From contig NZ_CP011412.1 of the NCBI RefSeq assembly GCF_001007875.1, positions 3,038,001 to 3,102,000 of the forward strand: 64,000 nt of DNA, in the 5' to 3' direction. Under the pieces are notes generated by a model. The model did no database searches and was not told the DNA's origin. It worked only from the letters and a program-made list of their open reading frames with translations. The position numbers were made by a program, and so were the translations under genes. The stretch is from Sedimenticola thiotaurini (GTDB taxonomy: Bacteria > Pseudomonadota > Gammaproteobacteria > Chromatiales > Chromatiaceae). This document shows positions 1-9,942 of this stretch, piece after piece. The stretch's first letter is position 1, and the number at the start of each line of letters is the position of its first letter.

Positions 1-209
1 CTTTCCAGCAGTTCATGGGCCAAATTGAGCGATGCCATGACTGCGATCCGGTCGGTTCCCAATACTTTGCCACTGGAGCGAATTTCGCGCATTTTCTGAT
101 CCACCAGGCGTGCAGCGGATCTGAGGCTCTCCTCCTCGCTTGGCTGGCAGGCGACTCGATACTCCTTGTCCAGTATGCGCACAATAACGGGGATGCTGTT
201 TTCGGTCAC
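1..209 (-). CDS. zapA: Cell division protein ZapA (3' end outside window)
   Basis: ZapA is a small cytoplasmic protein that binds FtsZ and stabilises the Z-ring. About 69 N-terminal residues are visible. They show the family pattern: a short strand with VRILDKEYRVAC, then SAARLVDQKM, and GTDRIAVMASLNLAHELL leading into the coiled coil. The start is a GTG at 209; no ATG lies nearby and homology begins a few residues in. The gene next to it on the same strand encodes a ZapB-like coiled coil, and ygfB-pepP diverge on the other strand, which is the usual gammaproteobacterial neighbourhood. The C-terminal coiled coil runs off the window edge. Confidence 0.9.
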   Translation of the reverse strand, partial: MTENSIPVIVRILDKEYRVACQPSEEESLRSAARLVDQKMREIRSSGKVLGTDRIAVMASLNLAHELLE

Positions 210-276
210 GATTTGTACCCAGTGTTTACAGGTTTTGTAGTTTCGGATAGGAAGTGCGGCGCTGCCTGAATCCCGG

Positions 277-507
277 TCAACCGGTTTCGATGGCCCGCAA
301 TCGGGAGATCATGGCCTCGACCCGGCTTCTGGCCAGTTCGGTCTTCTCGATCAGTTCTGCCCTCTCCGACATCAACTCCTGCTGCTTACCGCGCAGACTG
401 CTGTTCTCCTGGCGCAGTCGCTCGACAGTCTGGATCAGTTGATCCACCTGGGATTCAAGCCGCTTCAGGTCCAGTTCTGTGGTGGAGTTGGGGTCGTTCG
501 CGTTCAT
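277..507 (-). CDS. TIGR02449-family small coiled-coil protein (ZapB-like)
   Basis: About 76 residues, nearly all one predicted coiled coil with heptad spacing (LDLKRLESQVDQLIQTVERL, then further Leu/Glu/Arg-rich helix). It ends in a basic MISRLRAIE segment, as in TIGR02449 proteins, which resemble the FtsZ-ring accessory ZapB. It lies immediately upstream of zapA on the same strand, supporting a role in division; that role is inferred from context. Starts at 543 (TTG), 531 (ATG) and 507 (ATG) are possible. I chose 507 because a GGA precedes it and the length then fits the family. Confidence 0.8.
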   Translation of the reverse strand: MNANDPNSTTELDLKRLESQVDQLIQTVERLRQENSSLRGKQQELMSERAELIEKTELARSRVEAMISRLRAIETG

Positions 508-656
508 AGGGTCCAATATAGAGTGAGCCATCGTGTCGGTCAACGTTATCCACTGGCATGATACAATGATTAACAGGATATGGAATGAGATATTCCGTGG
601 CGGGTGACGTTGTTCTGATATTTCGATGTGTCAAGATTCCGTGAGGCAGGTTTCCG

Positions 657-1211
657 ATGACTGAAAGCAGTTTAGATTATGAGCGTGTCGAGCGGCAGAT
701 GGCGTCGGCCGATATTGAGAGCAGTGGTGCGGAGGTGCATGGCATTTTATGCGGACTGATCTGCAGTGGTCGGGAGGATGCCCGGGCACGTTGGTTTAGT
801 GAGTTGTTTAATGAGGAGCAGTCGACCGACCTGCTGGTGCGTGAGTGTGCCACGTCACTCGGTGTACTGCATGATGAAACGGTTGCTGCAGTGCAGGGTC
901 CCGGCTTGGGTTTCACTCCATTTCTGCCGGATGATGAGAAGCCGCTCAAGTTGCGTGCCCAGGCGGTGGCGGACTGGTGTCAGGGCTTTCTCTATGGTGT
1001 CGGTGTGGCAGGTTTGACGGCGGGTCATCAGTTTTCCAGCGAGACTCAGGAAGCGTTGACTTCTCTGAGCGAGATCACCCGCATGGACCTGGATCAGTTG
1101 GAGAGTGGTGAAGAAGATGAAGAGGCGTTGATGGAAGTGACAGAATTTATCTGGGTGGCCGCAATGCTGGTCCACGGGGAGATGGTAGCTGATGAGACTG
1201 AACGTTCATGA
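657..1211 (+). CDS. ygfB: UPF0149 family protein (YgfB-like)
   Basis: A 184-residue, acidic, all-helical protein of the YecA/YgfB (UPF0149) family. Supporting features are the N-terminal GAEVHGILCGLICSG stretch, the central WCQGFLYGVG motif, and the acidic GEEDEEALMEVTEFIWVAAMLVHGE C-terminus split here across two helices. The molecular function is poorly defined; in Pseudomonas YgfB has been linked to antibiotic tolerance through AlpA. Its stop codon overlaps the pepP start in an ATGA, so the two are translationally coupled, as is common in gammaproteobacteria. It diverges from zapA and the TIGR02449 gene, with a 149-bp shared upstream region. Confidence 0.9.
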   Translation: MTESSLDYERVERQMASADIESSGAEVHGILCGLICSGREDARARWFSELFNEEQSTDLLVRECATSLGVLHDETVAAVQGPGLGFTPFLPDDEKPLKLRAQAVADWCQGFLYGVGVAGLTAGHQFSSETQEALTSLSEITRMDLDQLESGEEDEEALMEVTEFIWVAAMLVHGEMVADETERS

Positions 1212-2515
1212 CCCGCGCTGAGTTTAAACGGCGGCGCAGCCAGTTAATGCGCATGATGGGACCGGGGAGTATCGCCATACTGCCCGCCGCCCCGGTGGCA
1301 ATCCGTAATCGGGATGCCGATTACCCCTATCGACCGGACAGTGATTTCTACTATCTGACCGGCTTCCCGGAGCCGGAAGCGGTGGCTGTACTGATTCCCG
1401 GACGCAAGCAGGCCGAGTACGTTCTGTTTTGCCGGGAACGGGATCTGGAGAAGGAGACCTGGAACGGCCGTCGGGCCGGGCAGGAGGGTGCCTGTGAACT
1501 CTATGGCGCCGATGACTCCTTCCCCATCGGAGATCTGAACGACATCCTGCCACGGATGATCGAACAGAGTGAGCGGGTCTTCTACGCCATGGGTTGCAAC
1601 CATGAGCTGGACAAGCAGATGTCGGAGTGGATCAGTGCCATCCGGCGCCAGGGACGTGCCGGCGTGCCCGGCCCGATCGAGTTTGTGGCGCTGGACCACT
1701 ATCTGCACGATATGCGCCTCTATAAGAGCCGTTCCGAGATCAAGACCATGCGTACAGCGGCCAAGATTTCGGCCAAGGCACACAAACGCGCCATGCAGTA
1801 TTGCCGACCCGGGCTGATGGAGTGGCAGGTGGAGGCGGAACTGGTGCACGAGTGTGCCCGGCATGGTGGTCGCTTTCAGGCCTACACGCCCATCGTGGGC
1901 GGTGGTGCCAACGGTTGTATTCTGCACTACGTGGAGAACTCCGCCGAGTTGAAATCGGGTGACCTGCTGCTGATCGATGCCGGTTGCGAGTACGACTATT
2001 ACGCCTCTGATATTACCCGCACCTTCCCGGTCAACGGCCGGTTTTCACCGGAACAGCGTGCGCTCTATGAACTGGTACTGAAATCCCAGGCCGCCGCCAT
2101 CGAGCAGGTTCGCCCGGGTAATCACTGGAATGATCCCAATGATGCCGTGGTGAAAGTGATTACCAAGGGACTGGTGGAACTGGGCATACTCAAGGGGCGT
2201 GTCTCCACCCTGATAAAGAATGAAGCCTACAAGCCCTTTTACATGCACCGGGCCGGCCACTGGCTGGGTATGGATGTGCATGATGTGGGGGATTACAAAA
2301 TCGATGGCAAGTGGCGCCAACTGGAGCCGGGCATGGTGTTGACGGTGGAGCCGGGACTCTACATTCCGGCTGGATCCAAAGGCGTGGCCAGGAAGTGGTG
2401 GGACATCGGTATCCGCATCGAGGATGACGTGCTGGTCACCAAGGATGGGCACGACATCCTCTCCAAGGATGTGCCCAAGTCGGTGGAGGAGATCGAGGCC
2501 CTGATGGCGCGTTGA
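1208..2515 (+). CDS. pepP: Xaa-Pro aminopeptidase (PepP)
   Basis: A cytoplasmic dimetal aminopeptidase of the M24B family that removes N-terminal residues linked to proline. The 435-residue length is normal. Residues 1-130 form the AMP_N domain (RRRSQLMRMMGPGSIAILPA, YPYRPDSDFYYLTGF). Residues 170-430 form the pita-bread fold with metal ligands visible in LLIDAGCEYDYYASDITRTF, HRAGHWLGMDVHD, LTVEPGLYI and IGIRIEDDV. The start ATG overlaps the ygfB stop (ATGA). The next gene, fbpC, is convergent and begins only 9 bases downstream. The usual downstream partner ubiH is absent. Confidence 0.96.
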   Translation: MTRAEFKRRRSQLMRMMGPGSIAILPAAPVAIRNRDADYPYRPDSDFYYLTGFPEPEAVAVLIPGRKQAEYVLFCRERDLEKETWNGRRAGQEGACELYGADDSFPIGDLNDILPRMIEQSERVFYAMGCNHELDKQMSEWISAIRRQGRAGVPGPIEFVALDHYLHDMRLYKSRSEIKTMRTAAKISAKAHKRAMQYCRPGLMEWQVEAELVHECARHGGRFQAYTPIVGGGANGCILHYVENSAELKSGDLLLIDAGCEYDYYASDITRTFPVNGRFSPEQRALYELVLKSQAAAIEQVRPGNHWNDPNDAVVKVITKGLVELGILKGRVSTLIKNEAYKPFYMHRAGHWLGMDVHDVGDYKIDGKWRQLEPGMVLTVEPGLYIPAGSKGVARKWWDIGIRIEDDVLVTKDGHDILSKDVPKSVEEIEALMAR

Positions 2516-2524
2516 ATTGCCTGT

Positions 2525-3586
2525 TCAGAGCGCCTCGCCGTCAGCCGTAAACAGTACCAGGTCCTGGATATCCAGTTTCAGGGCGACACTATCCCCGACA
2601 CTGTGCTGCTGATGGCTGGGGGCGAGACACTGGAACCGGTCGCCGCTCTCCAGCTGCAATGTGTAGAGGTAGGCTGCCCCCTGGAACAGCCGCTCGTCGA
2701 TGCGTGCCCGGATACCCTCCTGTTTGGTGGTCAGGTGAATATCGTCGGGCCGTACCAGCAACTGCAGGGTGGTACCGGGGGCGATCCCCTCGGGCAGTTT
2801 GCCGCTCAGGCGTCCAAACGGGGTGTTGATGCTGTTTCTGTCGTTCACGGTGATGTCAAACAGGGCGCCCCGCCCGACAAAATCCGCCACAAAGGTGGTG
2901 GCCGGATGGTGATAGAGGTTGTAACCAGTGTCCCACTGGTGCAGTTCACCCCGGTTCATGACACCGATCCGATCCGCCATGGTGAACGCCTCGGTCTGGT
3001 CGTGGGTTACCAGGATGGCGGTAACTCCATCCTGTTTCAACAGCGCCCTTACCTCGCTGGCCAGTTGACCCCGTAACTCGGGATCCAGGGCAGAAAAGGG
3101 TTCATCCAACAGCAGTACCGTCGGTCTGGGTGCCATGGCCCGGGCCAAGGCAATACGTTGCTGCTGCCCGCCAGATAACTGGTGCGGGTGCTGGCTGGCC
3201 AGATCGGCCAGGCCGACCAGGTCCAGCAGTTCCGCGATCCGCGTCTGCCTCGCCCGGACGCCCTGTCCACGCAGGCCGAAGCCGATATTTTCAGCCACCG
3301 TCAGATGGGGAAACAGGGCGAAGTCCTGAAATACCATGCCGACCCGGCGCCGTTCCGGCGCGACCATGTGCCGGGTGTCGCAGACCACTTTGCCATGCAG
3401 GGCGACGCTGCCGTCGCGCAGTGGCTCAAATCCCGCAATGGCCCGCAGCAGGGTGGTTTTGCCACAGCCGCTGGGACCCAGCAGGCAACCGATGTCCCCT
3501 TCATGCAGCCTGAGGCTGACCCGGTGGACCACTTCGGTTGCACCAAAGCCGATGGATGCCTCATTCAGTTCCAGTTGATAGGTCAT
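2525..3586 (-). CDS. fbpC: Fe(3+) ABC transporter ATP-binding protein (FbpC-like)
   Basis: The ATPase subunit of a binding-protein-dependent ferric iron importer. The protein has 353 residues: an ABC domain with Walker A LLGPSGCGKTTLL (around 35-47), signature LSGGQQQRIALARAM (around 138), Walker B TVLLLDEPFSALD (around 157) and the switch His in ILVTHDQTEAF, followed by a TOBE-like C-terminal domain (about 240-353). It overlaps the end of the permease gene by 26 bases and has a GAGAGAAG ribosome site. It is the last gene of the fbpABC operon, so it should come under the Fur-type promoter upstream of fbpA. Confidence 0.93.
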   Translation of the reverse strand: MTYQLELNEASIGFGATEVVHRVSLRLHEGDIGCLLGPSGCGKTTLLRAIAGFEPLRDGSVALHGKVVCDTRHMVAPERRRVGMVFQDFALFPHLTVAENIGFGLRGQGVRARQTRIAELLDLVGLADLASQHPHQLSGGQQQRIALARAMAPRPTVLLLDEPFSALDPELRGQLASEVRALLKQDGVTAILVTHDQTEAFTMADRIGVMNRGELHQWDTGYNLYHHPATTFVADFVGRGALFDITVNDRNSINTPFGRLSGKLPEGIAPGTTLQLLVRPDDIHLTTKQEGIRARIDERLFQGAAYLYTLQLESGDRFQCLAPSHQQHSVGDSVALKLDIQDLVLFTADGEAL

Positions 3587-5234
3587 GCTTCTCTCTCGAA
3601 TTACGTATGGAGCGGCTCAACAGGATGACCGGGATGATACCCGCCAGCACAATGGTCAGGGCGGCACTGGCGGAATCCTGCAGGCGTTCGTCCGATGCCA
3701 GTTCAAACGCCCGCACCGCCAGGGTATTGAAGTTGAAGGGGCGCAGTACCAGGGTGGCCGGTAACTCCTTCATCACATCCACGAACACCAACAGCAAGGC
3801 CGTGAGCAGGCTCCCCCTCAGCATCGGCAGGTGGACCCGGTGCAGCACCTGGCCCGGTGACGCGCCCAGGGTGCGGGCGCTTTCGTCAATGCTCTGCTTG
3901 ATCTTGCCCAGTCCCGCTTCCACAGTCTGTAATGATACCGCCAGGAAGCGCACCAGGTAGGCCAGTACCAGCGCCACTAAGGTGCCACTCAACAGCAGTC
4001 CGCTGGAGATGTCGAAGTGGGCTCGCAACCAGCTGTCGATGCTGTTGTCCAGCCAAGCCAGCGGCAGCATCACGCCCACTGCGATCACCGTACCGGGAAC
4101 CGCATAGCCCATTCCGGCCACCCGGACCGCCACCACCGTAGCCCGGTCGGGACTGAGGCGGCGGCCATAGCCCATCAGTAGCGCCAGCAACAGGGCCAGC
4201 AGCGCCGTACCGGCAGCCAGTCCCACGGTGTGCAGTATCAGCCGTAAAAACTCCCCGTCGATCATCTCCCGGGTCTCGATGGCCCACCAGAGCAGTTGCC
4301 CCGCCGGTAGCAGGAAACCGAAGAAGAGCGCGGCGGAACAGATCAGCACGGCGCCCAGCTTCTGGCGTCCACGCAGCACAAAGCCGGGCAGGGATTGGTG
4401 GCGCTGGCTGGAGTGGTGGTAGCGCATTTTGCGCCGGGACCAGCGCTCCAGCAGTACCAGGGTAAAAACAAACAGCAATAGGGCGGTGGAGAGTTGGGCG
4501 GCCGCCGCACTGTCATCCATGCCGAACCAGGTGCGGAAGATGCCGGTAGTGAATGTACCGATGCCGAAGTATTGTACAGTGCCGTAATCGGCCAGGGTCT
4601 CCATCAGCGCCAGGCTCAGGCCGGCCACCACGGCCGGACGGGCCAGCGGCAGGGCGACCCGGAAAAACGTTCGCCAGGGACCGTTGCCCAGTGAGCGGCT
4701 CACCTCCAGGACACAGACCGACTGGTCCAGAAAGGCGGCGCGGGAGAGCAGGTAGACATAGGGGTAGAGGGTCAGGGACAACATGCCGCCGGCTCCCCAG
4801 AGGGAACGGATCTCGGGAAACCAGTAGTCACCGTAACGCAGGTCGAACCAGTCCCGCAGAGTGGACTGTACCGGACCGGCCACATCAAACATGCCGGTGT
4901 AAGTATAGGCGATGATATAGGCCGGCATAGCCATGGGCAGCAGCAGTGCCCATTCGAAAAAGCCCCGGCCGGGGAAACGGCACATGGTGGTGAGCCAGGC
5001 GGTGGAGACCCCGATCAGCAGGGTGCCGACGGTCACCTCCAGCATCAGCAGCAGTGAGTTGCTGATATAGTCGGTCAGCACGGTATTGGCCAGGTGTTGC
5101 CACACCTCGCCCGCCGGGATCAGGGCATAACTGGTAACCACCAGCACCGGCATGGCCAGCAGCAGGGCGGTAGCCGTAATGCCGAGTCGCCAGGACAGTG
5201 GCGCGCTCGTTCTCCTGTAGTTATTGGAAGCCAA
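3561..5234 (-). CDS. fbpB: Fe(3+) ABC transporter permease, fused two-domain (FbpB-like)
   Basis: An inner-membrane permease of 557 residues, built as two tandem ABC permease domains of about six helices each, as in FbpB/SfuB/FutB. Each half carries an EAA loop that docks on the ATPase: EVSRSLGNGPWRTFFRVALP in the first half and ESARTLGASPGQVLHRVHLP in the second. The start is a TTG at 5234 with no clear ribosome site; the next in-frame ATG would cut into the first helix. A strong hairpin terminator lies between fbpA and this gene, suggesting that only part of the fbpA transcripts extend into the permease. Confidence 0.92.
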   Translation of the reverse strand: MASNNYRRTSAPLSWRLGITATALLLAMPVLVVTSYALIPAGEVWQHLANTVLTDYISNSLLLMLEVTVGTLLIGVSTAWLTTMCRFPGRGFFEWALLLPMAMPAYIIAYTYTGMFDVAGPVQSTLRDWFDLRYGDYWFPEIRSLWGAGGMLSLTLYPYVYLLSRAAFLDQSVCVLEVSRSLGNGPWRTFFRVALPLARPAVVAGLSLALMETLADYGTVQYFGIGTFTTGIFRTWFGMDDSAAAAQLSTALLLFVFTLVLLERWSRRKMRYHHSSQRHQSLPGFVLRGRQKLGAVLICSAALFFGFLLPAGQLLWWAIETREMIDGEFLRLILHTVGLAAGTALLALLLALLMGYGRRLSPDRATVVAVRVAGMGYAVPGTVIAVGVMLPLAWLDNSIDSWLRAHFDISSGLLLSGTLVALVLAYLVRFLAVSLQTVEAGLGKIKQSIDESARTLGASPGQVLHRVHLPMLRGSLLTALLLVFVDVMKELPATLVLRPFNFNTLAVRAFELASDERLQDSASAALTIVLAGIIPVILLSRSIRNSREKHDLSTGTE

Positions 5235-5263
5235 GGGTTTATTACTACCAGAATGACTGAGAC

Positions 5264-5296
5264 AAAAAACCCGACGCCACCCGTTAGGATGGCGTC
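5264..5296 (-). terminator. Intercistronic intrinsic terminator between fbpA and fbpB
   Basis: On the minus strand, 5290-5296 pairs with 5273-5279 (GACGCCA/TGGCGTC), extended inward by two more pairs past one mismatch, with a TAAC-type loop. GGG and then six T residues follow (plus-strand A run at 5264-5269). This placement is typical of attenuators that give an excess of the binding protein over the membrane subunits. Confidence 0.8.
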
Positions 5297-5362
5297 GAGA
5301 GGGCAGGGCCTATTCTCTGGCTGCCAGCGTGATAGTGCAATAGCAGCCGCCGGGATGTCCGG

Positions 5363-6379
5363 TTACTTCCAGCCGGCCCGATCCATCAGACGGACGGCGG
5401 CCGGGTTGTTTTTGCCCAGTTCGGAGAGGTTGAGGGTATCGCCTTTGAAATTGCCCCACTGTTGCAGGGTGTCAGACCACTCCACACCCGGCCGTACCGG
5501 ATACTCATGGTTGACGCTGGCGTACCAGCCCTGGGCTTTTTCGCTGGTGAGAAACTCCAATAGCTGGATTGCTGCTGCCTTATTCCGGGCAGAGCGGGTT
5601 ACACCGGCGCCACTGACGTTGACATGGGCACCGCGATCGCTCTGGTTGGGCCAGAACAGGGCGACCTTGGCGGCGGCCGCCTTTTCATTCTCATCCTTGC
5701 TGTTGATCATGGCACCCAGATAGTAAGTGTTCACAATGGCCAGATCACAGACGCCGGCCGCAGCCGCCTTGACCTGATCCCGGTCGCCCCCCTTGGGGTT
5801 GCGGGCAAAGTTTTTCACGAAGCTGTCGGCCCACTGCTGGGTGGCGGCCTCACCGTCAGCTGCGATCATGGAGGCCACCAGTGACTGGTTGTAGATGTTC
5901 CCGGAACCGCGGATGCAGATGCGGCCTTTCCACTGTTCGTCCGCCAGTGCCTCGTAGCTGGAGAGCTGCTTGGGATCAACCCGGTCCTTTACATAGGTGA
6001 TGACCCGGGCCCGCACTGACAGGCCGTGCCAGTAGCCTTCCGGGTCCCGGTAGTGAGCAGGTATGGCGCTGGTAAGCTTTTCACTGTTGATCGGTTGCAG
6101 TACATCCGCCTCTTTGGCGCGGTGCAGCCGGCCGGCATCGGTGGTGATAAACAGATCCGCCGGGGAGTTTGCCCCCTCCGACTGCAGCCGTTTCAGTAGG
6201 GCGTCGGCCTTACCGGTGACCAGATTGACCTGGATGCCGCTTTCACTGCTGAACTGATCCAGCAGCGGTTTGATCAATGCCTCCTTACGGGCGGAGTAAA
6301 CATTCACTTCCGCCGCCAGGGCATTGCCACAGAGGGCGATGGCGGTAGAGAAAACGGCGAACTTGAAACGGGAAATCAT
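5363..6379 (-). CDS. fbpA: Fe(3+) ABC transporter periplasmic substrate-binding protein (FbpA-like)
   Basis: A periplasmic ferric-iron-binding protein, 338 residues. The start at 6379 is preceded by GGAGA and opens a Sec signal peptide (ISRFKFAVFSTAIALCGNALA). The mature protein begins EVNVYSARKEALIKPLLDQF, typical of class II iron-binding proteins, and carries later hallmarks such as YWHGLSVRARVITY and NPKGGDRDQVKAAAAG. The tyrosine pair in AIVNTYYLGAMINS fits the iron-ligating tyrosines of this family. A longer reading frame extends 22 codons upstream, but it runs through the promoter and is not used. Expression should be repressed by Fur through the box at 6425-6443. Confidence 0.94.
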   Translation of the reverse strand: MISRFKFAVFSTAIALCGNALAAEVNVYSARKEALIKPLLDQFSSESGIQVNLVTGKADALLKRLQSEGANSPADLFITTDAGRLHRAKEADVLQPINSEKLTSAIPAHYRDPEGYWHGLSVRARVITYVKDRVDPKQLSSYEALADEQWKGRICIRGSGNIYNQSLVASMIAADGEAATQQWADSFVKNFARNPKGGDRDQVKAAAAGVCDLAIVNTYYLGAMINSKDENEKAAAAKVALFWPNQSDRGAHVNVSGAGVTRSARNKAAAIQLLEFLTSEKAQGWYASVNHEYPVRPGVEWSDTLQQWGNFKGDTLNLSELGKNNPAAVRLMDRAGWK

Positions 6380-6416
6380 GGGAATCTGTCTCCAGGTTGG
6401 TTGGTTCTTGATCTGT

Positions 6417-6445
6417 ATTCTATTAAGAATCATTCGCATTATCAA
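6417..6445 (-). promoter_or_regulatory. fbpA promoter (sigma70-type)
   Basis: On the minus strand, TTGATA (-35, plus 6440-6445) and TAGAAT (-10, plus 6417-6422) are separated by exactly 17 bases. Both hexamers match consensus at five of six positions. Transcription would start near 6410, leaving a leader of about 30 bases before the fbpA ATG. Confidence 0.75.
6425..6443. promoter_or_regulatory. Fur box overlapping the fbpA promoter
   Basis: The minus-strand 19-mer at 6443-6425 matches the classical Fur consensus (GATAATGATAATCATTATC) at 14 of 19 positions, including an intact GATAATG half-site. It fills the spacer between the -35 and -10 elements, so ferrous Fur would block polymerase binding. 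The regulated gene is an iron importer, which supports the call. Confidence 0.75.
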
Positions 6446-6550
6446 TCTTTATTATCTCCCCATGCTTTCCACTGCCGGCTATTGTTTGCGACGCATCCGC
6501 CGCTCCCCTTGGCGGCGCTGGGCAGTTGGCAGCGGGCGCTACCGTCGTTA

Positions 6551-6579
6551 TTGGCAAAGCAGAATTCAGCAGGTATAGT
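6551..6579 (+). promoter_or_regulatory. Promoter of the glycine riboswitch-gcv operon
   Basis: TTGGCA at 6551-6556 and TATAGT at 6574-6579 are separated by 17 bases, each five of six to consensus. The predicted transcript starts near 6586, just before the first aptamer. It diverges from the fbpA promoter with about 100 bases between them. Confidence 0.7.
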
Positions 6580-6589
6580 CGACCACTCA

Positions 6590-6783
6590 GTCCAAAACAC
6601 CGCGGGAGAGATCGGCTCAGGCCGACGCCGAAGGCGCAAACCGTCCGGAATCGCTCAGGCAGAAGGACCTCGGTGTGGGGAGAAATTGTTTCTTCCGGAT
6701 TGACTCTGGAGAGCGGCCGTCAGGCCCACCGACGGGGCAGGGACCGGTTTGTCCGGTTTCAAACTCTCAGGTTCAGGACAGAG
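6590..6783 (+). ncRNA. Tandem glycine riboswitch
   Basis: Two consecutive glycine aptamers. Aptamer 1 (about 6597-6676) has closing stem CACCG/CGGTG (6598-6602 with 6671-6675), GGGAGAGATC, the GCCGAAGGCGCAAACC core and CTCAGGCAGAAGGACC. Aptamer 2 (about 6704-6783) has CTCTGGAGAG, ACCGACGGGGCAGG, and AAACTCTCAGGTTCAGGACAGAG, the last in two overlapping motifs, closing CTCT/AGAG. Such double aptamers bind glycine and usually switch on glycine degradation. Here the next gene is gcvT, the expected target, and an intrinsic terminator follows directly as the expression platform. Confidence 0.95.
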
Positions 6784-6823
6784 GGGCGGCGCAGGATTGA
6801 TCCCCTGCGCCGCCCTTTTTTTT
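6784..6823 (+). terminator. Intrinsic terminator of the glycine riboswitch
   Basis: A perfect 12-bp stem (6784-6795 with 6804-6815, GGGCGGCGCAGG/CCTGCGCCGCCC) with an 8-base loop is followed by eight T residues. It abuts the 3' strand of the aptamer-2 closing stem (ends 6783). Glycine-dependent folding of the aptamers would therefore decide whether it forms, with read-through into gcvT when glycine is present. Confidence 0.9.
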
Positions 6824-6924
6824 GTCCTGGAACAGCCGGAAACGGCTCTGTTCAGGGACGCCCCGTTTGCTGTGCTGACCCTGGACGGTCGGCAACGGCT
6901 TGTTTTTGACTGGTGGAGAATCCG

Positions 6925-8016
6925 ATGGGAAACAGAACCATACTTTTCGATATCCATAATCAGATGGGTGCCCGCATCGTCCCGTTTGGTGGCTGGGACA
7001 TGCCGCTGCACTATGGCTCCCAGCTGGAAGAGCATCATGCCGTGCGCCGGGTTGCCGGCATGTTCGATGTCTGTCACATGACGGTGGTGGATCTCTCCGG
7101 TGACCGGGTGCGTGATTTTCTGCGCCACCTGCTGGCCAATGACGTGGCGCGCCTGCAGCAGCCCGGCAAGGCCCTCTACAGCTGCATGCTGAACGAGCAG
7201 GGCGGTGTCATCGACGACCTCATCGTCTACTTTATGAGTGACAGCTGGTTTCGCATGGTGGTCAATGCCGGCACCACTGAGAAGGATGTTGCCTGGCTGA
7301 ACCGGCAGGCGCCGGAGTTTGGCGTTACGGTGACGCCGCGCCGGGACCTGGCCATGATTGCGGTACAGGGGCCCCAGGCGCGCAACAAGGCGCTGCCCCT
7401 GCTGCCTGAAGCGCTGCGCGAGCCAGCGGCCGGACTGAAACCTTTTTTTGCCGCAACTGCGGATGACTGGTTTGTCGGGCGGACCGGCTACACCGGTGAG
7501 GACGGCTTTGAGGTGGTGATGCCGGAGGATCAGGCGGTTGCCTTCTGGCAGGCCCTGGCGGATGCCGGTGTGCAGCCCTGTGGTCTGGGCGCCCGGGATA
7601 CTCTGCGCCTGGAGGCGGGTATGAACCTGTACGGCTCCGACATGGACGAAAACGTGTCGCCGCTGGAAGCGGGTCTGAACTGGACCATTGCCTGGGAGCC
7701 GGCGGATCGGGCATTTATCGGTCGTACAGCCATCGAGGCTCATCGGGACGATCCGGCCAATCGGCAGTTTGTCGGTCTGGTATTGAGTGGTCGTGGCGTA
7801 TTGCGCAATCATCAGAAGCTGTTCGTTGCCGACCAGGAGGTTGGTGAGATCACTTCCGGCGGATTTGCGCCTACACTGGAGAAATCCATCGCCCTGGCAC
7901 GGCTGGCGCCTGAAGTGAGCGGGCAGTGTGAAGTGGAGATTCGCGGCAAGCGGATACCGGCCAGAATCGTACGGCCCCCCTTCGTGCGCAACGGCAAGGC
8001 GCTGGTGGAGCTGTAG
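6925..8016 (+). CDS. gcvT: Glycine cleavage system T protein (aminomethyltransferase)
   Basis: The T protein transfers the aminomethyl carbon from lipoyl-GcvH to tetrahydrofolate, releasing ammonia and methylene-THF. It has 363 residues. Family hallmarks are [24 protein letters not shown] at the N-terminus (broken here by the PFGGW turn), GMFDVCHM, the folate-site [12 protein letters not shown] and the [18 protein letters not shown] motif. The start ATG at 6925 has GGAGAA five bases upstream; an in-frame GTG at 6913 is possible but overlaps that ribosome site. It is the first gene after the glycine riboswitch. Confidence 0.96.
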   Translation: MGNRTILFDIHNQMGARIVPFGGWDMPLHYGSQLEEHHAVRRVAGMFDVCHMTVVDLSGDRVRDFLRHLLANDVARLQQPGKALYSCMLNEQGGVIDDLIVYFMSDSWFRMVVNAGTTEKDVAWLNRQAPEFGVTVTPRRDLAMIAVQGPQARNKALPLLPEALREPAAGLKPFFAATADDWFVGRTGYTGEDGFEVVMPEDQAVAFWQALADAGVQPCGLGARDTLRLEAGMNLYGSDMDENVSPLEAGLNWTIAWEPADRAFIGRTAIEAHRDDPANRQFVGLVLSGRGVLRNHQKLFVADQEVGEITSGGFAPTLEKSIALARLAPEVSGQCEVEIRGKRIPARIVRPPFVRNGKALVEL

Positions 8017-8115
8017 GGCAATTCAGACTAACCCTGGCCGGCAGCGCTCGCCGGATGTTTCAACTTTTATAATTCGCGCTAACAACCTGATTAGCCAAAT
8101 AACGAGGGCCAAGAA

Positions 8116-8511
8116 ATGAGCAATGTACCCAATGATCTGAAATACGCCAAGAGTCACGAGTGGGTGCGGGACGAAGAGGACGGTACGGTGTTTGTCGGCA
8201 TCACCGAGCATGCCCAGGAGATGCTGGGTGATCTGGTTTTTGTTGAGCTGCCCGAACTGGGCGCCACCCTGGAAGCCGGCAGTGAGTGTGCCGTGGTGGA
8301 GTCGGTGAAGGCGGCTTCGGATGTCTACAGTCCGGTATCCGGGGAAGTGATAGCGATCAACGAAGCCCTGGCGGATGCCCCGGAGACGGTCAACCAGGAT
8401 GCGTTCGGTGACGGCTGGCTGTTCCAGGTCAAACTCTCTGCCCCGGCAGAACTGGATGAACTGCTGGATGCCGAGGCCTACACCGAGGTAATGGAAGCGG
8501 AAGCGCACTGA
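8116..8511 (+). CDS. gcvH: Glycine cleavage system H protein
   Basis: The H protein shuttles the methylamine group between P, T and L proteins on a lipoyl arm. The 131-residue length is normal. The lipoylation site is the Lys in [20 protein letters not shown], here around residue 61-65, preceded by the [10 protein letters not shown] and [20 protein letters not shown] strands. It lies 99 bases after gcvT. That gap holds a TATAAT hexamer at 8068-8073 but no convincing -35, so co-transcription from the riboswitch promoter is more likely. Confidence 0.96.
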   Translation: MSNVPNDLKYAKSHEWVRDEEDGTVFVGITEHAQEMLGDLVFVELPELGATLEAGSECAVVESVKAASDVYSPVSGEVIAINEALADAPETVNQDAFGDGWLFQVKLSAPAELDELLDAEAYTEVMEAEAH

Positions 8512-8527
8512 GAGGATTCCTAGAGAG

Positions 8528-9925
<1,398 letters not shown>

Positions 9926-9942
9926 TCGGGAGAATCTGCAGC

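Noticed and set aside
6655-7812. 385-codon minus-strand frame across the riboswitch and gcvT.
   Set aside because: It lies antisense to the clear gcvT gene and riboswitch. Its composition (His, Arg, Gln, Pro rich) is typical of a high-GC shadow frame.
8045-8073. Internal promoter before gcvH (TATAAT at 8068-8073).
   Set aside because: No -35 element or extended -10 is found at the right distance; the operon promoter at 6551 suffices.
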